This document shows positions 1-9,600 of a stretch of DNA of 64,000 bases, piece after piece (the first letter of the stretch is position 1; the number at the start of each line of letters is the position of its first letter). The DNA lies in contig JALHRS010000011.1 of NCBI GenBank assembly GCA_022841325.1, positions 44,791-108,790 of the forward strand. The letters are read 5' to 3'. Origin of the DNA: Lysobacterales bacterium. Its GTDB lineage: Bacteria > Pseudomonadota > Gammaproteobacteria > Xanthomonadales > SZUA-5. The position numbers were made by a program, and so were the translations under genes. Under the pieces are notes generated by a model. It saw only the letters and a list, made by a program, of their open reading frames with translations. It had not been told where the DNA came from and did no database searches.

Positions 1-31
1 CCCGGATCAAGTCCGGGGTCGCAATGACGCA
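1..31. repeat. Right end of a ~100-bp inverted-repeat element
   Basis: The first 31 bases match the right-hand end (gtccggggtcgcaatgacgc) of an interspersed element found complete at 9204-9302, 19228-19324 and 27825-27931. The rest of this copy lies left of the window. Confidence 0.75.
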
Positions 32-173
32 CTCTGTCGCTCGCGGGCAAGGTCGAGGACAGGTGAGCCGTCGGAGCGCCCCAGGCGTAGGCCGGAACCT
101 TGGCGTCGACAGACGTCAACAGAGCCACAAGCCACATGCGCGAGGCGCCCGGCACCTCGGGGTTCGCAAACTC

Positions 174-300
174 GCGGCCGCCGACGCGAATACCCGCTGG
201 TGCTCATCCAAACCCACGCGCGCCGGAGCCGCGCTACCGCTGGACGCAAAGCGGCGCCGCGGCGCGGCGCCCTCCACAACAGCGACCCGAAACCCTCGGC
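174..300. repeat. GC-rich intergenic repeat modules, copy 1
   Basis: Two modules here recur at 9435-9600 with high identity but in the opposite order. One reads gcgaatacccgct...ccggagccgcgcta, the other gcggcgccctccacaacagc followed by gacccgaaa. Together with the adjoining repeat end they fill the first 350 bases, and I see no gene there. The swapped order suggests independent mobile or recombining units rather than one duplicated block. Confidence 0.6.
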
Positions 301-353
301 CTCCGCCCGCTTCGCCGCCACGTCATGGCCTGCGCGCACCGAACCGTTGCAGC

Positions 354-629
354 TCAATCCGCCTCGACCGCATCGATGCGCTCGCGGCGGACGATGATGG
401 TCTCGTGTTCGCGGTTGCGCAGGATCACCACATCCGGGCCAATCGCGGTCACGGCGCCGCTGATGGTCTGGCCACCGACGTGCAGATAGACGCTCTTCTT
501 GGCGGCATGGGCGGCCTTGAGGGCCTTCAAGGCTTCGCGCTCGAAGCTATCGGCGCTGGCGGGATCCTGGGCTTGTGCGGTCATGGTCAGGCTCATCAGC
601 AAGAGGGAAGCGGCGGCCAGGCGATTCAT
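354..629 (-). CDS. Small exported protein of unknown function
   Basis: A 91-residue protein starting MNRLAAASLLLMSL, with a classical Sec signal peptide that probably ends at AQA-QD. The mature part is about 65 residues: a charged helix rich in Ala, Lys and Glu, then a beta-rich stretch (VYLHVGGQTISGAVTAIGPD) reminiscent of a small Sm-like or OB-like barrel, but I cannot assign a family. An upstream in-frame Met at 653 is possible; I prefer 629 because the signal peptide then begins directly. It is a single gene next to repeats, divergent from the PD40-type gene at 864. Probably periplasmic. Confidence 0.6.
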   Translation of the reverse strand: MNRLAAASLLLMSLTMTAQAQDPASADSFEREALKALKAAHAAKKSVYLHVGGQTISGAVTAIGPDVVILRNREHETIIVRRERIDAVEAD

Positions 630-863
630 CGTCGGAAATCCAGCTGGGGTCATAGGGTCCGGCGCGCCGCCTTCGGGCTGATCTGCGCCGACTGAGCGGT
701 TCAGGGGCGCTCATGGATAGGTGAAACGGAGGCGAACCGCGCTGCGGACCTACCGTCCGTCGGAAAGTCTGCGTTTTGTGAACCCACGGACCAGCGGGCA
801 CGACCCGGTTTCGCGCCCGATTGCGTGGACTAGCATGCCTTCCTGGCCAATTCTGGTGCCGCC

Positions 864-3029
864 ATGCGTGCCTCGCTGCTGTTGCCGTTGACCCTGCTCT
901 GTACCGCCCATGCAGTCTGGGCGCAGACCACTCCGAATCCGATCCTGTTTGTCACCCAGGTGCCGGTACCGGTCGATTTCGCCACCATCGGATCGACTTT
1001 CGCCAATCATCTGGCCAGCCCCGCATCGGTCTATCGCGGCGGCGATCTGTGGATCCGCTATGGCGACGGCAGCCTGCGCAATCTCACCGCCGAGGCTGGC
1101 CTGGGCATGACCGGCTTTCAGGGTGCCAATGCCATCGCCGTGCGTGATCCGGCCGTGCACTGGAACGGCAGCAAGGCGGTGTTTGCCATGGTGGTCGGTT
1201 CGCCCCCGCAGCAGTTCGTGGTGCAGAGCTATCGCTGGCAGCTCTACGAGATCACCGGCTTCGGTCAGGGCCAGACGGTGTCGATCACGCTGGTGCCCAA
1301 TCAGCCCAGTCAGTACAACAACGTGATGCCGGCCTATCTGTCCGACGGCACCCTGGTGTTCGCCTCCGATCGGCCGCGCAACGGCGCCGCTCACCTGTAT
1401 CCACAGCATGACGAGTACGAGTCGACCGCCACCGTGACCGGATTGTGGCGGCTGAATCCGGCCAACGGCGAGCTCAAGCTCCTGGATCATTCGCCGTCGG
1501 GCGACTTCGATCCGATGGTCGACAGTTTCGGCCGATTGCTGTTCACGCGCTGGGATCATCTGCAGCGCGATCAGCAGGCCGATCAGGCCGGTAATCCCTT
1601 TGGCAATTTCGACTGGCTCAGCGAAGCGGCCAATGCGCCGCTGGCGGCCGGCATCACCGAGGAGTTTCCCGAGCCGCGGGTGGCGCCGCCCGGCTCACCG
1701 GTCAACGGCCTTCGATTCAACAATTTCTTCCCCTGGCAGCTGGCGCAGGATGGCACCCAGGCCGAGTTGCTGAATCATCTGGGCCGGCACGAGCTGCACG
1801 AATACTTTGACCGCAGCTTCGCCACCGATCCCAACCTCACGGAGTTCATTTCCGCGGTGTCGGGGCGGACCAATCCCAATTCCATCGAGAACCTGTTCCA
1901 GATGGCCGAGGATCCGACCCAGCCCGGCCGCTACGTCGGCATCGATGCCCCCGAGTTTGCCACTCATGCCTCCGGCCAGCTGGTGCGCCTGGTGGCCGGG
2001 CCGGCGGTCAATCCTGACGATGTGCTCATCGAATACCTGACCCCGCGCAGCACCTTCGGCACCACCCCGGCGCCGGATCACTCCGGGCACTATCGCAACC
2101 CGATCGTGCTCGCCAACGGCAGCATCGTGGTCGCCCATACCAGCGAGCAGAACGAGCTCGCCAACCTCGGCACGGCCACCGCACCGATCCCGAACTACCG
2201 ATTCCGCCTGAAGCTGATGACGGCGGGCAGTGGCGGCTTCCAGACCGCGGGAGCCAGTCTCACCTCGGGCATCAGCAAGAACGTCAACTGGTGGAATCCG
2301 GACCAGATGGTCAGCTACAGCGGTGAGCTGTGGGAATTGAGTCCGGTCGAGGTGCGCGCCCAGGCAGCGCCCAGTCCGGTTCTGACCGCACCGCTGGCCA
2401 GCCCCGAGCAGCAGGCCTTTGCCAATGCGGCGGTGGCGGAATCGACCTTCAGGCAGTTCCTGCGGGCGCAGAACCTAGGCTTGATCGTGGTCCGCAACAA
2501 CACTTTCCGCGACGATGCCGACAAGCAGCAGCCCTACAACCTGCGGGTGCCCGGTGGCGTACAGTCCATCGGCGCCGGCGGCACCATCTACGATATCGCC
2601 CACTTCCAGCTGGTGCAGGGCGATCAGGTGCGCGGCATCGGCGGCACCAGCAACCCCAATCCCGGGCGCCGGGTGGTTCCGCGTTTTCTCCACGAGGCCG
2701 CGGCCTTGAGCCACAACCTGCCCAATGCGGCGGGTCCGGAGGGCTCCTCGCCGATCTTTGCCGACGGCTCGACGGCGATATTCGTGCCCACGCAGCGGGC
2801 ACTGAGCTGGCAGACCACGGCGCCGAACGGGACGCCGGTGGTGCGCGAGCGTTTCTGGTTGACGCTGCAGCCCGGTGAGATCCGCACCTGCGATGGCTGC
2901 CACGGCATCAACCGCAATGGTCAGGCCGGGCAGCCGGCATCCACGGCCACACCTCAGGCCCTGACGGCGTTGCTGCAGCACTGGAGCGAGCTCAAGGGCG
3001 GACTGATGTTTGCCGATGGCCTCGAATAG
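864..3029 (+). CDS. Secreted PD40/HzsA-like protein with one c-type haem site
   Basis: A 721-residue protein with a Sec signal peptide (cleavage near VWAQ-TTP). The body contains repeats of the TolB/PD40 propeller kind (for example LVFASDRPRNGAAHLYPQHD), the arrangement seen in proteins that share the middle domain of the hydrazine synthase alpha subunit. Near residue 675 is a c-type haem motif, CDGCH, in the context IRTCDGCHGINRNGQ. Family knowledge: such HzsA-like proteins are common in bacteria that do not perform anammox, and their substrate is unknown. Likely a periplasmic or outer-surface redox or binding protein. No cytochrome maturation genes are nearby. The TonB-dependent receptor gene starts 178 bases downstream on the same strand. 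Confidence 0.7.
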   Translation: MRASLLLPLTLLCTAHAVWAQTTPNPILFVTQVPVPVDFATIGSTFANHLASPASVYRGGDLWIRYGDGSLRNLTAEAGLGMTGFQGANAIAVRDPAVHWNGSKAVFAMVVGSPPQQFVVQSYRWQLYEITGFGQGQTVSITLVPNQPSQYNNVMPAYLSDGTLVFASDRPRNGAAHLYPQHDEYESTATVTGLWRLNPANGELKLLDHSPSGDFDPMVDSFGRLLFTRWDHLQRDQQADQAGNPFGNFDWLSEAANAPLAAGITEEFPEPRVAPPGSPVNGLRFNNFFPWQLAQDGTQAELLNHLGRHELHEYFDRSFATDPNLTEFISAVSGRTNPNSIENLFQMAEDPTQPGRYVGIDAPEFATHASGQLVRLVAGPAVNPDDVLIEYLTPRSTFGTTPAPDHSGHYRNPIVLANGSIVVAHTSEQNELANLGTATAPIPNYRFRLKLMTAGSGGFQTAGASLTSGISKNVNWWNPDQMVSYSGELWELSPVEVRAQAAPSPVLTAPLASPEQQAFANAAVAESTFRQFLRAQNLGLIVVRNNTFRDDADKQQPYNLRVPGGVQSIGAGGTIYDIAHFQLVQGDQVRGIGGTSNPNPGRRVVPRFLHEAAALSHNLPNAAGPEGSSPIFADGSTAIFVPTQRALSWQTTAPNGTPVVRERFWLTLQPGEIRTCDGCHGINRNGQAGQPASTATPQALTALLQHWSELKGGLMFADGLE

Positions 3030-3207
3030 CGGCTGATCGGGAACCTCGTCACGGCCGTCAGGCTGCGCGATCCTGGACGGGCAAAGCGCCCGGCCATGCA
3101 TGAAGTAATGGTGTCAATTGTGTCAAATTGTCGTTAGATTCAGCGCGCGCCAGTTGGGGGAACTGGCGACACAAAACCACCAGAACTCGAACTAGAGGGA
3201 TCGCGAT

Positions 3208-6105
3208 ATGTCGTTCAAGACTCGCCAGCCGCGCACGCGGCTCGTCGTACGCGCACTGGCTTTGGCATTGATGGGCTTCGGCGCTGCCGCCGTGGCCCAG
3301 GACGAGCAGACCATGCAGCGCATCGATGTGACCGGTTCACGCATCAAGAAGGCCGAAATTGCCGAGGCAACGCCGGTCAACGTCATCACCCGCGAACAGC
3401 TCGAAACCAGCGGCCTGCAGAGCATCGGTGATGTGCTGCAGCAGCTTTCGGGCAGTGGTTCCTCGCTCAACACCAAGTTCAATTCCAGCGGCAACTTTGG
3501 CTATCCGCCCGATGGCAGCGGCGTCGGCGCCGGCTCGACCACGGTAGACCTGCGTCACCTCGGCGCCAAGCGCGTGCTGGTGCTGGTCGACGGCATCCGC
3601 TGGGTCAATGAGTCCTCCGCGTCCGGCGTCAGTCCGTCGGTCGATCTGAACACCATCCCGCTGAGCATCGTGGAGCGCATCGAAGTGCTGGAAGACGGCG
3701 CCTCGTCGATCTACGGCTCCGACGCCATCGCTGGCGTCGTCAACGTGATCACCCGCCGCGACATGGAAGGCGGGCTGGTCAATCTCTACTACGGCCAGTG
3801 GGACGAAGGTGACGGCGAAACCGCCAGCGGCGACGTCTCCTACGGCGGCAGCACCGACCGCGCCAGCTTCTTCCTCTCGGCCAGCCGTTACGACCAGAAG
3901 ACCATCTTCTCCAGGGACCGCGAGCAATCGAGCTTCCCGGTGCCAGGCACCGGCGTCACCCGCGGCAGCTCGGCCACTCCGCGCGGCCGCTTCATCTTTG
4001 TCGATCCGAACACCAACAACCAACTCAACCTGACGCTGCGCAACGGCCTTACCGGTCGCCCGGTCTACAACCCGGCCAACCCGGCCTCCGGTGATTTCCA
4101 GAACTTCACCAATGCCGACCGTTTCAACTTCTCGCAGTTCAATCTGCTGCTGACGCCGAGCAAGCGCACCGGCCTGTTCGGTCAGGTGCGGGTGGAACTC
4201 ACCGAGAACACCACCTGGTATCTGAAGACCCTGTACAACACCCGCGAATCGACCAACCAGGCTGCGCCGGAGCCGATCTTTGTCGGACCGGGTGCAGGTA
4301 CCGGTGGGCTGGCCGACACCATTTCGATCGATCGCACCAATCCCTTCAACCCCTTCGGGTTCACCCTCGACGCCAACAGCAACTTCATCTTCCTCGGCCG
4401 TCGTCCGATCGAAGGTGGTCCGCGCATCTACCAGCAGGATGTCGATACCTGGTACCTCTCGACCGGTCTGGAGGGCAGTCTGGATGTCGGCAACGGTCTG
4501 TTCTGGGACCTCAACTACGTCAACAGCGAGAACGAAGCCGAACAGGTCTTCTACGGCAGCTACAACATCGCCCGCATCGCCCGTGCCCTGGGTCCGCTGT
4601 CCCAGTGCACCGCGCCCTGCGTGCCGCTGGACTTCTTTGGCGGTCCCGGCACCATCACGCCGGCGATGCTGAACTACATCCAGTACGTGGGCGTGGATCG
4701 CAGCGCCAACAATCTGGAGATGATCTCGGCCAATATCTCCGGCGATCTGTTCGACATGCCGGCTGGCGCCCTGGCTTTTGCTGCCGGCTACGAACATCGG
4801 GAGCAGGACGGTTTCTTCCAGCCTGATGCGGTCACCGTCGCCGGTGAAAGCAATGGCGTGCCCTCGCTGCCCACCAGCGGCGACTACGATGTCAACGAGT
4901 ACTACGCCGAACTGGCCATCCCGGTGCTCTCAGACACCGCCTTTGCCAAGGCCCTGGATTTCAGTCTGGCGGCTCGTTATTCCGACTACTCCACCTTCGG
5001 TGGCGAGAGCACCGGCAAGCTCGGCATGCGCTGGCAGGTCAATGACGATCTGACCTTCCGTGGCAGCTTTGCCGAAGGTTTCCGGGCGCCGTCAATCGGC
5101 GAGTTGTTCGGCTCGGCCTCGCGCTTCGATGCGGTGCTGAACGATCCCTGCTCGGGCTATGGCAGCAATACGGGCGTTCCGGCCAACATCGCCGCCAACT
5201 GCCGTGCGCTGGGCGTACCGGCCAGTTATCAGCAGCCCAATCCGCAGATTTCGGTGGTCACCGGTGGCAACGATGAGCTGGAGCCGGAAACCGCCGACAG
5301 CACCACGCTGGGCTTCGTCTACAGCCCGGCCTGGGCCGAGAACAGCAGCTGGTCACGGCGCTTCGACGTGGAACTGACCTGGTACCAGCACAAGCTCAAG
5401 GGCGCGATCCAGGCGCTGGATGCGCAGACCCAGCTGGATCTGTGCGTGGGCACGCTGGACGACATCTATTGCAACGGCATTGTCCGCAACCAGACCGGTA
5501 ACATCGCCGGCTTCCAGAACCGTCTGACCAACCTCGGTCGCATCGACACCGATGGCGTCGACGTCAACTTCTACTGGACCCTGCCGGAATCGGAAATGGG
5601 CGACTTCACCCTGGCCTGGCGCAACACCATCGTCAACGACTACGAGGCCGTGGGTGCGGGTGGACTGGTCGAGCCGCGCGAAGTGGGTCGTGAGCTGAAC
5701 GACAGCGGCATTCCGCGCTGGAGCAGCAATCTGCAGCTGGGTTGGACCCTGGGTTCGGTCAGCGCCGCCTGGACCATGCGCTACACCTCCAAGCTGGAAG
5801 AAAGCTGTAGCGACTTCCTGGATGGCTCGCCCAACAGCTTCACCAACCTCGGCCTGTGCTCCGATCCGAACCCGAACGACGACAGTCTGTCGATCAATCG
5901 CCTCGGCGGCACCACCTACAACGATCTGCAGCTGAGCTGGCGTCTGCCGGAAGACTTCCTGGCAGCCACCCTGTCGGCCGGTGTCAACAATGTCTTCGAC
6001 AAGGACGCACCGATCTGTCTGACCTGCTCGTTGAACGGCTACGACGCGTCGAACTATGACCTGCCGGGCCGCTTCTGGTACGCCAAGGCTGCGGTGAAGT
6101 TCTGA
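3208..6105 (+). CDS. TonB-dependent outer membrane receptor
   Basis: A 965-residue receptor. Signal peptide ([16 protein letters not shown]), a TonB-box-like stretch ([15 protein letters not shown]), a plug domain with the hallmark [16 protein letters not shown] near residues 170-186, and a beta-barrel ending in the aromatic terminus VKF. Size and the GSRI motif place it with the large Xanthomonadales/Sphingomonad receptors that import carbohydrates, peptides or chelates; the ligand cannot be read. ATG 3208 follows a purine-rich stretch (agaggga). A good rho-independent terminator lies just downstream at 6122-6157. Two Cys pairs in extracellular-type loops (QCTAPC, CLTC) may form disulfides. 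Confidence 0.92.
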   Translation: MSFKTRQPRTRLVVRALALALMGFGAAAVAQDEQTMQRIDVTGSRIKKAEIAEATPVNVITREQLETSGLQSIGDVLQQLSGSGSSLNTKFNSSGNFGYPPDGSGVGAGSTTVDLRHLGAKRVLVLVDGIRWVNESSASGVSPSVDLNTIPLSIVERIEVLEDGASSIYGSDAIAGVVNVITRRDMEGGLVNLYYGQWDEGDGETASGDVSYGGSTDRASFFLSASRYDQKTIFSRDREQSSFPVPGTGVTRGSSATPRGRFIFVDPNTNNQLNLTLRNGLTGRPVYNPANPASGDFQNFTNADRFNFSQFNLLLTPSKRTGLFGQVRVELTENTTWYLKTLYNTRESTNQAAPEPIFVGPGAGTGGLADTISIDRTNPFNPFGFTLDANSNFIFLGRRPIEGGPRIYQQDVDTWYLSTGLEGSLDVGNGLFWDLNYVNSENEAEQVFYGSYNIARIARALGPLSQCTAPCVPLDFFGGPGTITPAMLNYIQYVGVDRSANNLEMISANISGDLFDMPAGALAFAAGYEHREQDGFFQPDAVTVAGESNGVPSLPTSGDYDVNEYYAELAIPVLSDTAFAKALDFSLAARYSDYSTFGGESTGKLGMRWQVNDDLTFRGSFAEGFRAPSIGELFGSASRFDAVLNDPCSGYGSNTGVPANIAANCRALGVPASYQQPNPQISVVTGGNDELEPETADSTTLGFVYSPAWAENSSWSRRFDVELTWYQHKLKGAIQALDAQTQLDLCVGTLDDIYCNGIVRNQTGNIAGFQNRLTNLGRIDTDGVDVNFYWTLPESEMGDFTLAWRNTIVNDYEAVGAGGLVEPREVGRELNDSGIPRWSSNLQLGWTLGSVSAAWTMRYTSKLEESCSDFLDGSPNSFTNLGLCSDPNPNDDSLSINRLGGTTYNDLQLSWRLPEDFLAATLSAGVNNVFDKDAPICLTCSLNGYDASNYDLPGRFWYAKAAVKF

Positions 6106-6121
6106 TCATCTGAGCGCACAC

Positions 6122-6157
6122 AGGCCCGATCCGCCCTGCGCGGGGCGGGCCTTTTTC
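6122..6157 (+). terminator. Rho-independent terminator of the receptor gene
   Basis: GC-rich stem ggcccg...cgggcc with an internal cgccc/gggcg pair, followed by ctttttcttt. It lies 17 bases after the receptor stop codon. Confidence 0.8.
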
Positions 6158-6184
6158 TTTGGGTGCGTAAACCAGACGGCAGGC

Positions 6185-6216
6185 AAAAAAAACCGGCCCG
6201 CAGGGCGCGGGCCGGG
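6185..6216 (-). terminator. Rho-independent terminator for the leftward gene
   Basis: On the minus strand the stem ccggcccg...cgggccgg is followed by eight T (the a-run at 6185-6192). It closes the gene at 6237-6761, so the two convergent genes have back-to-back terminators. Confidence 0.85.
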
Positions 6217-6236
6217 CTGCTGCGTCAAGCGGTGAA

Positions 6237-6761
6237 TCAATGCTGGCGTCGCACCACGGTCATGCCGATGGCCAGCGTCAAGCCAATCAGTGCGAGCAAT
6301 CCAAACTGATTCAGACTGGGCGCCGGGACTGCGGCAGCGGGCAAGCCGCTACCACTCAGCGCCGCCGTACTGGTGATCGGATTGCTGCCGAAAACCGATG
6401 CAGTGACCTGGGCGGTGCCGTTCTGGACACCGACGGCCTGCGGTGAAAAGACCACGCCGATGGTGCATGGGTTCGGGGCCACGCCGGAACTGGGGCAGCT
6501 GCCGCCGCTGCGCTGCCAGCCAGCGGGCAGGGTGATGCTGACGTTGGCCAGGGGGTCCAGGCCTCGGAAGCCCGGAGTGCCCTGAACGGTCAGAAAGGCT
6601 GCCGCACTGCTGCCGCCCAAGCTGACATTGCCGAAGTTGAGTGCGCTGGGGGTGATTTGCAGTGTAGGCACGCCATCGGTGTCGGCCAGTGCCAGGTTTG
6701 AGCTCAGGGCGTTGATGACCAAAGCCAGGGCAAGCGCGATATTGCTTCGATTTGGAACCAT
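6237..6761 (-). CDS. Exported protein with choice-of-anchor domain and IPTL-CTERM-like tail
   Basis: A 174-residue protein with an N-terminal signal peptide (ALALVINALSSNLALA-DTDG). The middle has an Ig-like HYDIN/ASPM-type motif (LQITPSALNFGNVSLGGSS). The C-terminal tail is VPAPSLNQFGLLALIGLTL, a hydrophobic helix and then RRQH. This tripartite tail matches the general plan of IPTL-CTERM sorting signals (proline-containing motif, transmembrane helix, basic end) handled by exosortase-like systems in Gram-negative bacteria. Probably exported and processed at the inner membrane. No sorting enzyme is in the window. Three Cys in the body could form a disulfide. Confidence 0.7.
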   Translation of the reverse strand: MVPNRSNIALALALVINALSSNLALADTDGVPTLQITPSALNFGNVSLGGSSAAAFLTVQGTPGFRGLDPLANVSITLPAGWQRSGGSCPSSGVAPNPCTIGVVFSPQAVGVQNGTAQVTASVFGSNPITSTAALSGSGLPAAAVPAPSLNQFGLLALIGLTLAIGMTVVRRQH

Positions 6762-7110
6762 GTCTGCGAGATCTCGATAGTGCGAAGACGACCCGATTGG
6801 CCGCGTGGAGTCAGACTATCGGTCTCAACCCGGTGGCGAATGCCATGAATATGGCAGTCTCCGCGGGCTCGGATCCGGCGGCGCTATGCTTGCGCGCCTG
6901 AACATCACCGGGGCGTGGATTGATCGACTCTGGCTGGAATTCTGACGCAGGTGGTGCTCTGCTACGAGCTGATCGATCACCTGACCGAAGTCGGCAAGGC
7001 GGCCGGGTTTACCTGATCGATTACAGGACGCATTGCCCCAGACGAGCCTTCGAGATGGTGTCAGGGCGTCGCGGATGAATCCGCTCCCACAGCCAGGGCG
7101 CGGGCCGCGC
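6762..7110. other. Intergenic region without a supported gene
   Basis: About 350 bases between two leftward genes. A short open stretch around 6935-7015 reads like the tail of a lost gene, but has no start. A half REP-like motif (ggatgaatccgctcccacag) lies at 7073-7092. Confidence 0.4.
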
Positions 7111-7629
7111 CTAAGACTGCTCCAGCTTGGGGTAGCCGGCCGCCACCCAGGCACTGGCAACGTCATGGTTGAAGCGGAAATTGGCGGCTACCCGCTGTCG
7201 GGCCAGTTCCTCGCCAGCGTCGTCGATGGCGCTGAGTTCGGCGTAGGGCTCGTCCTCGTCGGGCACGATATCCAGCAGCACTTTGACGCGTCCATTGCGC
7301 ACCGCCACCTTGGTGCTCTTGTGCAGGGCGGCAAAGGCCTGCTGCTCGTGGCGCATGATCACTTCCGAGGCGGTCTTGACCAGCGTGGCGAAGGCGTTGG
7401 CATCCAGCGGTTTGGGGTTCTTCTTGTCCCGGCCCATGGTCCAGGGGCCGACCAGGGCCGGCTCGGTCTCGCCGTCAGGGGTCATGGCCACGGCCCAGCC
7501 CTCGTCATCCTCGTTCTTGATGACCTTGGCAGTCCAGCCCTTGTCGGCCCAGAGGCGGTCTTCCTGGATGCTGGGTGCTGCGTCCTCGTTGGCCGTATCC
7601 CCGGCCTGTACTGCTGCTGGATCAATCAA
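7111..7629 (-). CDS. Conserved-looking hypothetical protein, 172 residues
   Basis: A soluble acidic protein with no signal peptide or membrane segment. The central part (DRLWADKGWTAKVIKNEDDE, then WAVAMTPDGETEPALVGPWT) suggests a compact alpha/beta domain; the following helix (AFATLVKTASEVIMRHEQQ) is amphipathic. I do not recognise the family. The only usable start at the 5' end is TTG at 7629, without a strong ribosome site, so the true start is uncertain. It lies 200 bases downstream of the PIN-like gene on the same strand and may be a separate unit. Confidence 0.6.
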   Translation of the reverse strand: MIDPAAVQAGDTANEDAAPSIQEDRLWADKGWTAKVIKNEDDEGWAVAMTPDGETEPALVGPWTMGRDKKNPKPLDANAFATLVKTASEVIMRHEQQAFAALHKSTKVAVRNGRVKVLLDIVPDEDEPYAELSAIDDAGEELARQRVAANFRFNHDVASAWVAAGYPKLEQS

Positions 7630-7836
7630 GGTCCGGATCTCGTGGCTTGGATGGGGTCAGACTAGCAGCCTGCTCGACCACCAGGTGGTTACCGGGCTTC
7701 CAGCTCTGGCCGGGACCACCCACTCGAGTTCATGGCTGCCAGGACGGTGTACTTTCTCACCGTCATTTCTCCGGTTGGTGGCGGACGGTTACGGCACCAG
7801 GCTGCCAGCGCCATTCAGCTCGGCCGCTGCCGCCGA

Positions 7837-8421
7837 CTAGAAATCGTAGCTGACATTGCCATTGGTCTCCGAGATCAGCTTGTTGGCGAACATCGTGTCG
7901 ATGATGCGGCTGACTTCCTCCGGTGGAATCTTCTTCTGGAAGAAGGCGGCGACGGTCTGCGTCAGGGTCTTCAGCTTGCGCGGGCGGCCCTTCTTGTCGG
8001 TCTTGCCGAGCAGCTCGATCACGCGTTTGGTGTTGGCATCTTCGGTCGGTGGCGCGGTTTTCGGATCCAGCTCCAGCAGACTGTTGAGGCGCCGGCATTT
8101 CAGGCCTTCCTTGTTCAGATGGCGCAACAGTGGATCGAAACCCTTGTCCTTGCTCAGCACCAGGCACTGCTGCTGCGGCGAGCGCTCGATGATCCGGCCC
8201 AGATGGCAGGCGATGTGGAAGTCCAGCGCATTGCTGCCGACCCCGTCTACGCGCTGCCAGTCCACCCGCTGTCCCAGCCTTTGCGCCTGCGTCACCAGTT
8301 CGATGGGCACGCTCTTCTGGGTGGCGCCGACGAAGATGACCACCTCGTAGCCGTCGTCCAGTCGGCTCAGGTCCACCTGCTGGACGTTCTCGTAGTCCAC
8401 CAGCAGCAGCTTCTTGCTCAT
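7837..8421 (-). CDS. PIN-like/NYN-type domain protein
   Basis: A 194-residue protein. ATG 8421 follows GGAG eight bases upstream. The N-terminus LLLVDYENVQ, the middle segment ALDFHIACHLG and the later LVLSKDKGFDPLLRHL carry the acidic residues and spacing expected for the PIN/NYN ribonuclease fold (Asp in strand 1, Asp in helix, Asp near the last strand). The C-terminal ~80 residues are lysine-rich and helical (KKGRPRKLKTLTQTVAAFF), probably a winged-helix-like RNA-binding part. Likely a cytoplasmic RNA-processing nuclease; substrate unknown. A separate gene, with repeats and the GFA-like gene upstream. Confidence 0.7.
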   Translation of the reverse strand: MSKKLLLVDYENVQQVDLSRLDDGYEVVIFVGATQKSVPIELVTQAQRLGQRVDWQRVDGVGSNALDFHIACHLGRIIERSPQQQCLVLSKDKGFDPLLRHLNKEGLKCRRLNSLLELDPKTAPPTEDANTKRVIELLGKTDKKGRPRKLKTLTQTVAAFFQKKIPPEEVSRIIDTMFANKLISETNGNVSYDF

Positions 8422-8717
8422 CGCCTGATTCTCCTTCGTCCACCGCGGTCCCCCATTGTAGGCTGCCGTGGATGCAGGTGACGTTGGCCGCAAGGCGGTC
8501 CACGTGACCCAGGCTTCCAATGTAGGCCGGGTCCGCGCGCCGGCAGGGTTCGTCTGAGCCGGAGGCTCACCGAGCGCGCGGTGCCCGGCAGGGGCCCGTC
8601 GCTGCCGCCGGCGCGAATCTGCACCTCGCTTGCCGGCGGTCTTGCGTGCGCCAGAGCCGCGCCACCCATCGCCTGCGGCGTGATAATCGGGCGAACGTAA
8701 ACGACGGAGGCGTTGCC

Positions 8718-9140
8718 ATGGCCAAGGGCGAGTGTAACTGTGGCGGCATCCAGTTCGACATCGATCAGGATCTCAGCGAGGTCTATGTCTGCCACTGCTC
8801 GATCTGCAGGCGTTCGACCGGCAGCAATGGCATTGCCGTGGTGGTCGTTCCCACCGAGCGTCTGCGCTGGATTCGAGGCCAGGATCTGATCAGCAGCTGG
8901 ATCAAACCGGGTGCCGACTGGCAGACCTGGTTCTGTCGGATCTGTGGCTCGCCGGTCCCCGGCGACAACAACCCGGGCACCGTGTTCGTGCCCGCGGGAT
9001 CCATCACCGAAGGCGGCGAGGCGCTGCGCGTGGCGCACCACATCTGGGTCGATTCCAGAGCGGTCTGGGACCAGATCGGGGATGACGGGAAGCAGCATCC
9101 GGAGGCGTTTCGGAAGGGCCAGGCAAGATCACCCACTTGA
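8718..9140 (+). CDS. GFA/CENP-V family zinc protein
   Basis: A 140-residue protein starting at ATG 8718 after acggagg. The zinc-binding cysteines are arranged as in the Mis18/CENP-V/GFA fold: GECNCGG near the start, VCHCSICRR in the middle, and FCRICGSPVPG later. Related proteins are called glutathione-dependent formaldehyde-activating enzymes, although for most members that activity has not been shown. Cytoplasmic. No formaldehyde dehydrogenase is nearby, so I would not assign a pathway. Confidence 0.85.
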   Translation: MAKGECNCGGIQFDIDQDLSEVYVCHCSICRRSTGSNGIAVVVVPTERLRWIRGQDLISSWIKPGADWQTWFCRICGSPVPGDNNPGTVFVPAGSITEGGEALRVAHHIWVDSRAVWDQIGDDGKQHPEAFRKGQARSPT

Positions 9141-9203
9141 GGCCTGGTTTCGTGCAGGGGCAATGGTTTCGGCCCGATCCGCCCCACGGGCCATGAACCC
9201 CCG

Positions 9204-9302
9204 GCGTCATTGCGACCCCGGACCTGTTCCGGGGGAAGCAATCCAGACATACAGCCACAGAAGCACTGGATTGCTTCGTCACTGCGTTCCTCGCAATGAC
9301 GC
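9204..9302. repeat. ~100-bp inverted-repeat element, full copy
   Basis: Begins gcgtcattgcgaccccgg and ends tcctcgcaatgacgc, with internal ggaagcaatccag and ctggattgcttcgtc. The termini are inverted repeats, and the copy is reversed relative to those at 19228 and 27825. It looks like a MITE-type element with no coding capacity. Confidence 0.8.
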
Positions 9303-9434
9303 ACCAACAACTTACGATATGGGTTCATGGAGAGCCACCTGTGTGCGCCCGACACGGCGCACGGGCCCTGAACCCTGGCAGGCACGAAGCGGCTTTGAGG
9401 AGGGACGCGCGCCTGCGCGGCCGCTCTTGATCTC

Positions 9435-9600
9435 CGCGCATGGCAAAGCGGCGCCGCAGCGCGGCGCCCTCCACAACAGCGACCCGAAACTCCCGGCGCC
9501 CGGCGCCTTGCCGTCCGCAGAGCCGCGGCCGCCAGCGCGAATACCCGCTCGCGCTCTTCCGAGCTTACGCGCGCCGGAGCCGCGCTACGGCTCCCCAGGG
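9435..9600. repeat. GC-rich intergenic repeat modules, copy 2
   Basis: Shares two modules with 174-300 (gcggcgccctccacaacagc and ccggagccgcgctac), in swapped order. With the inverted-repeat element at 9204-9302 it accounts for most of the 440-base gap between the GFA-like gene and the acetyltransferase gene. Confidence 0.6.

Noticed and set aside
3337..4797. 486-residue ORF antisense to the TonB receptor gene
   Set aside because: A shadow of high-GC codon bias; the receptor on the other strand is certain.
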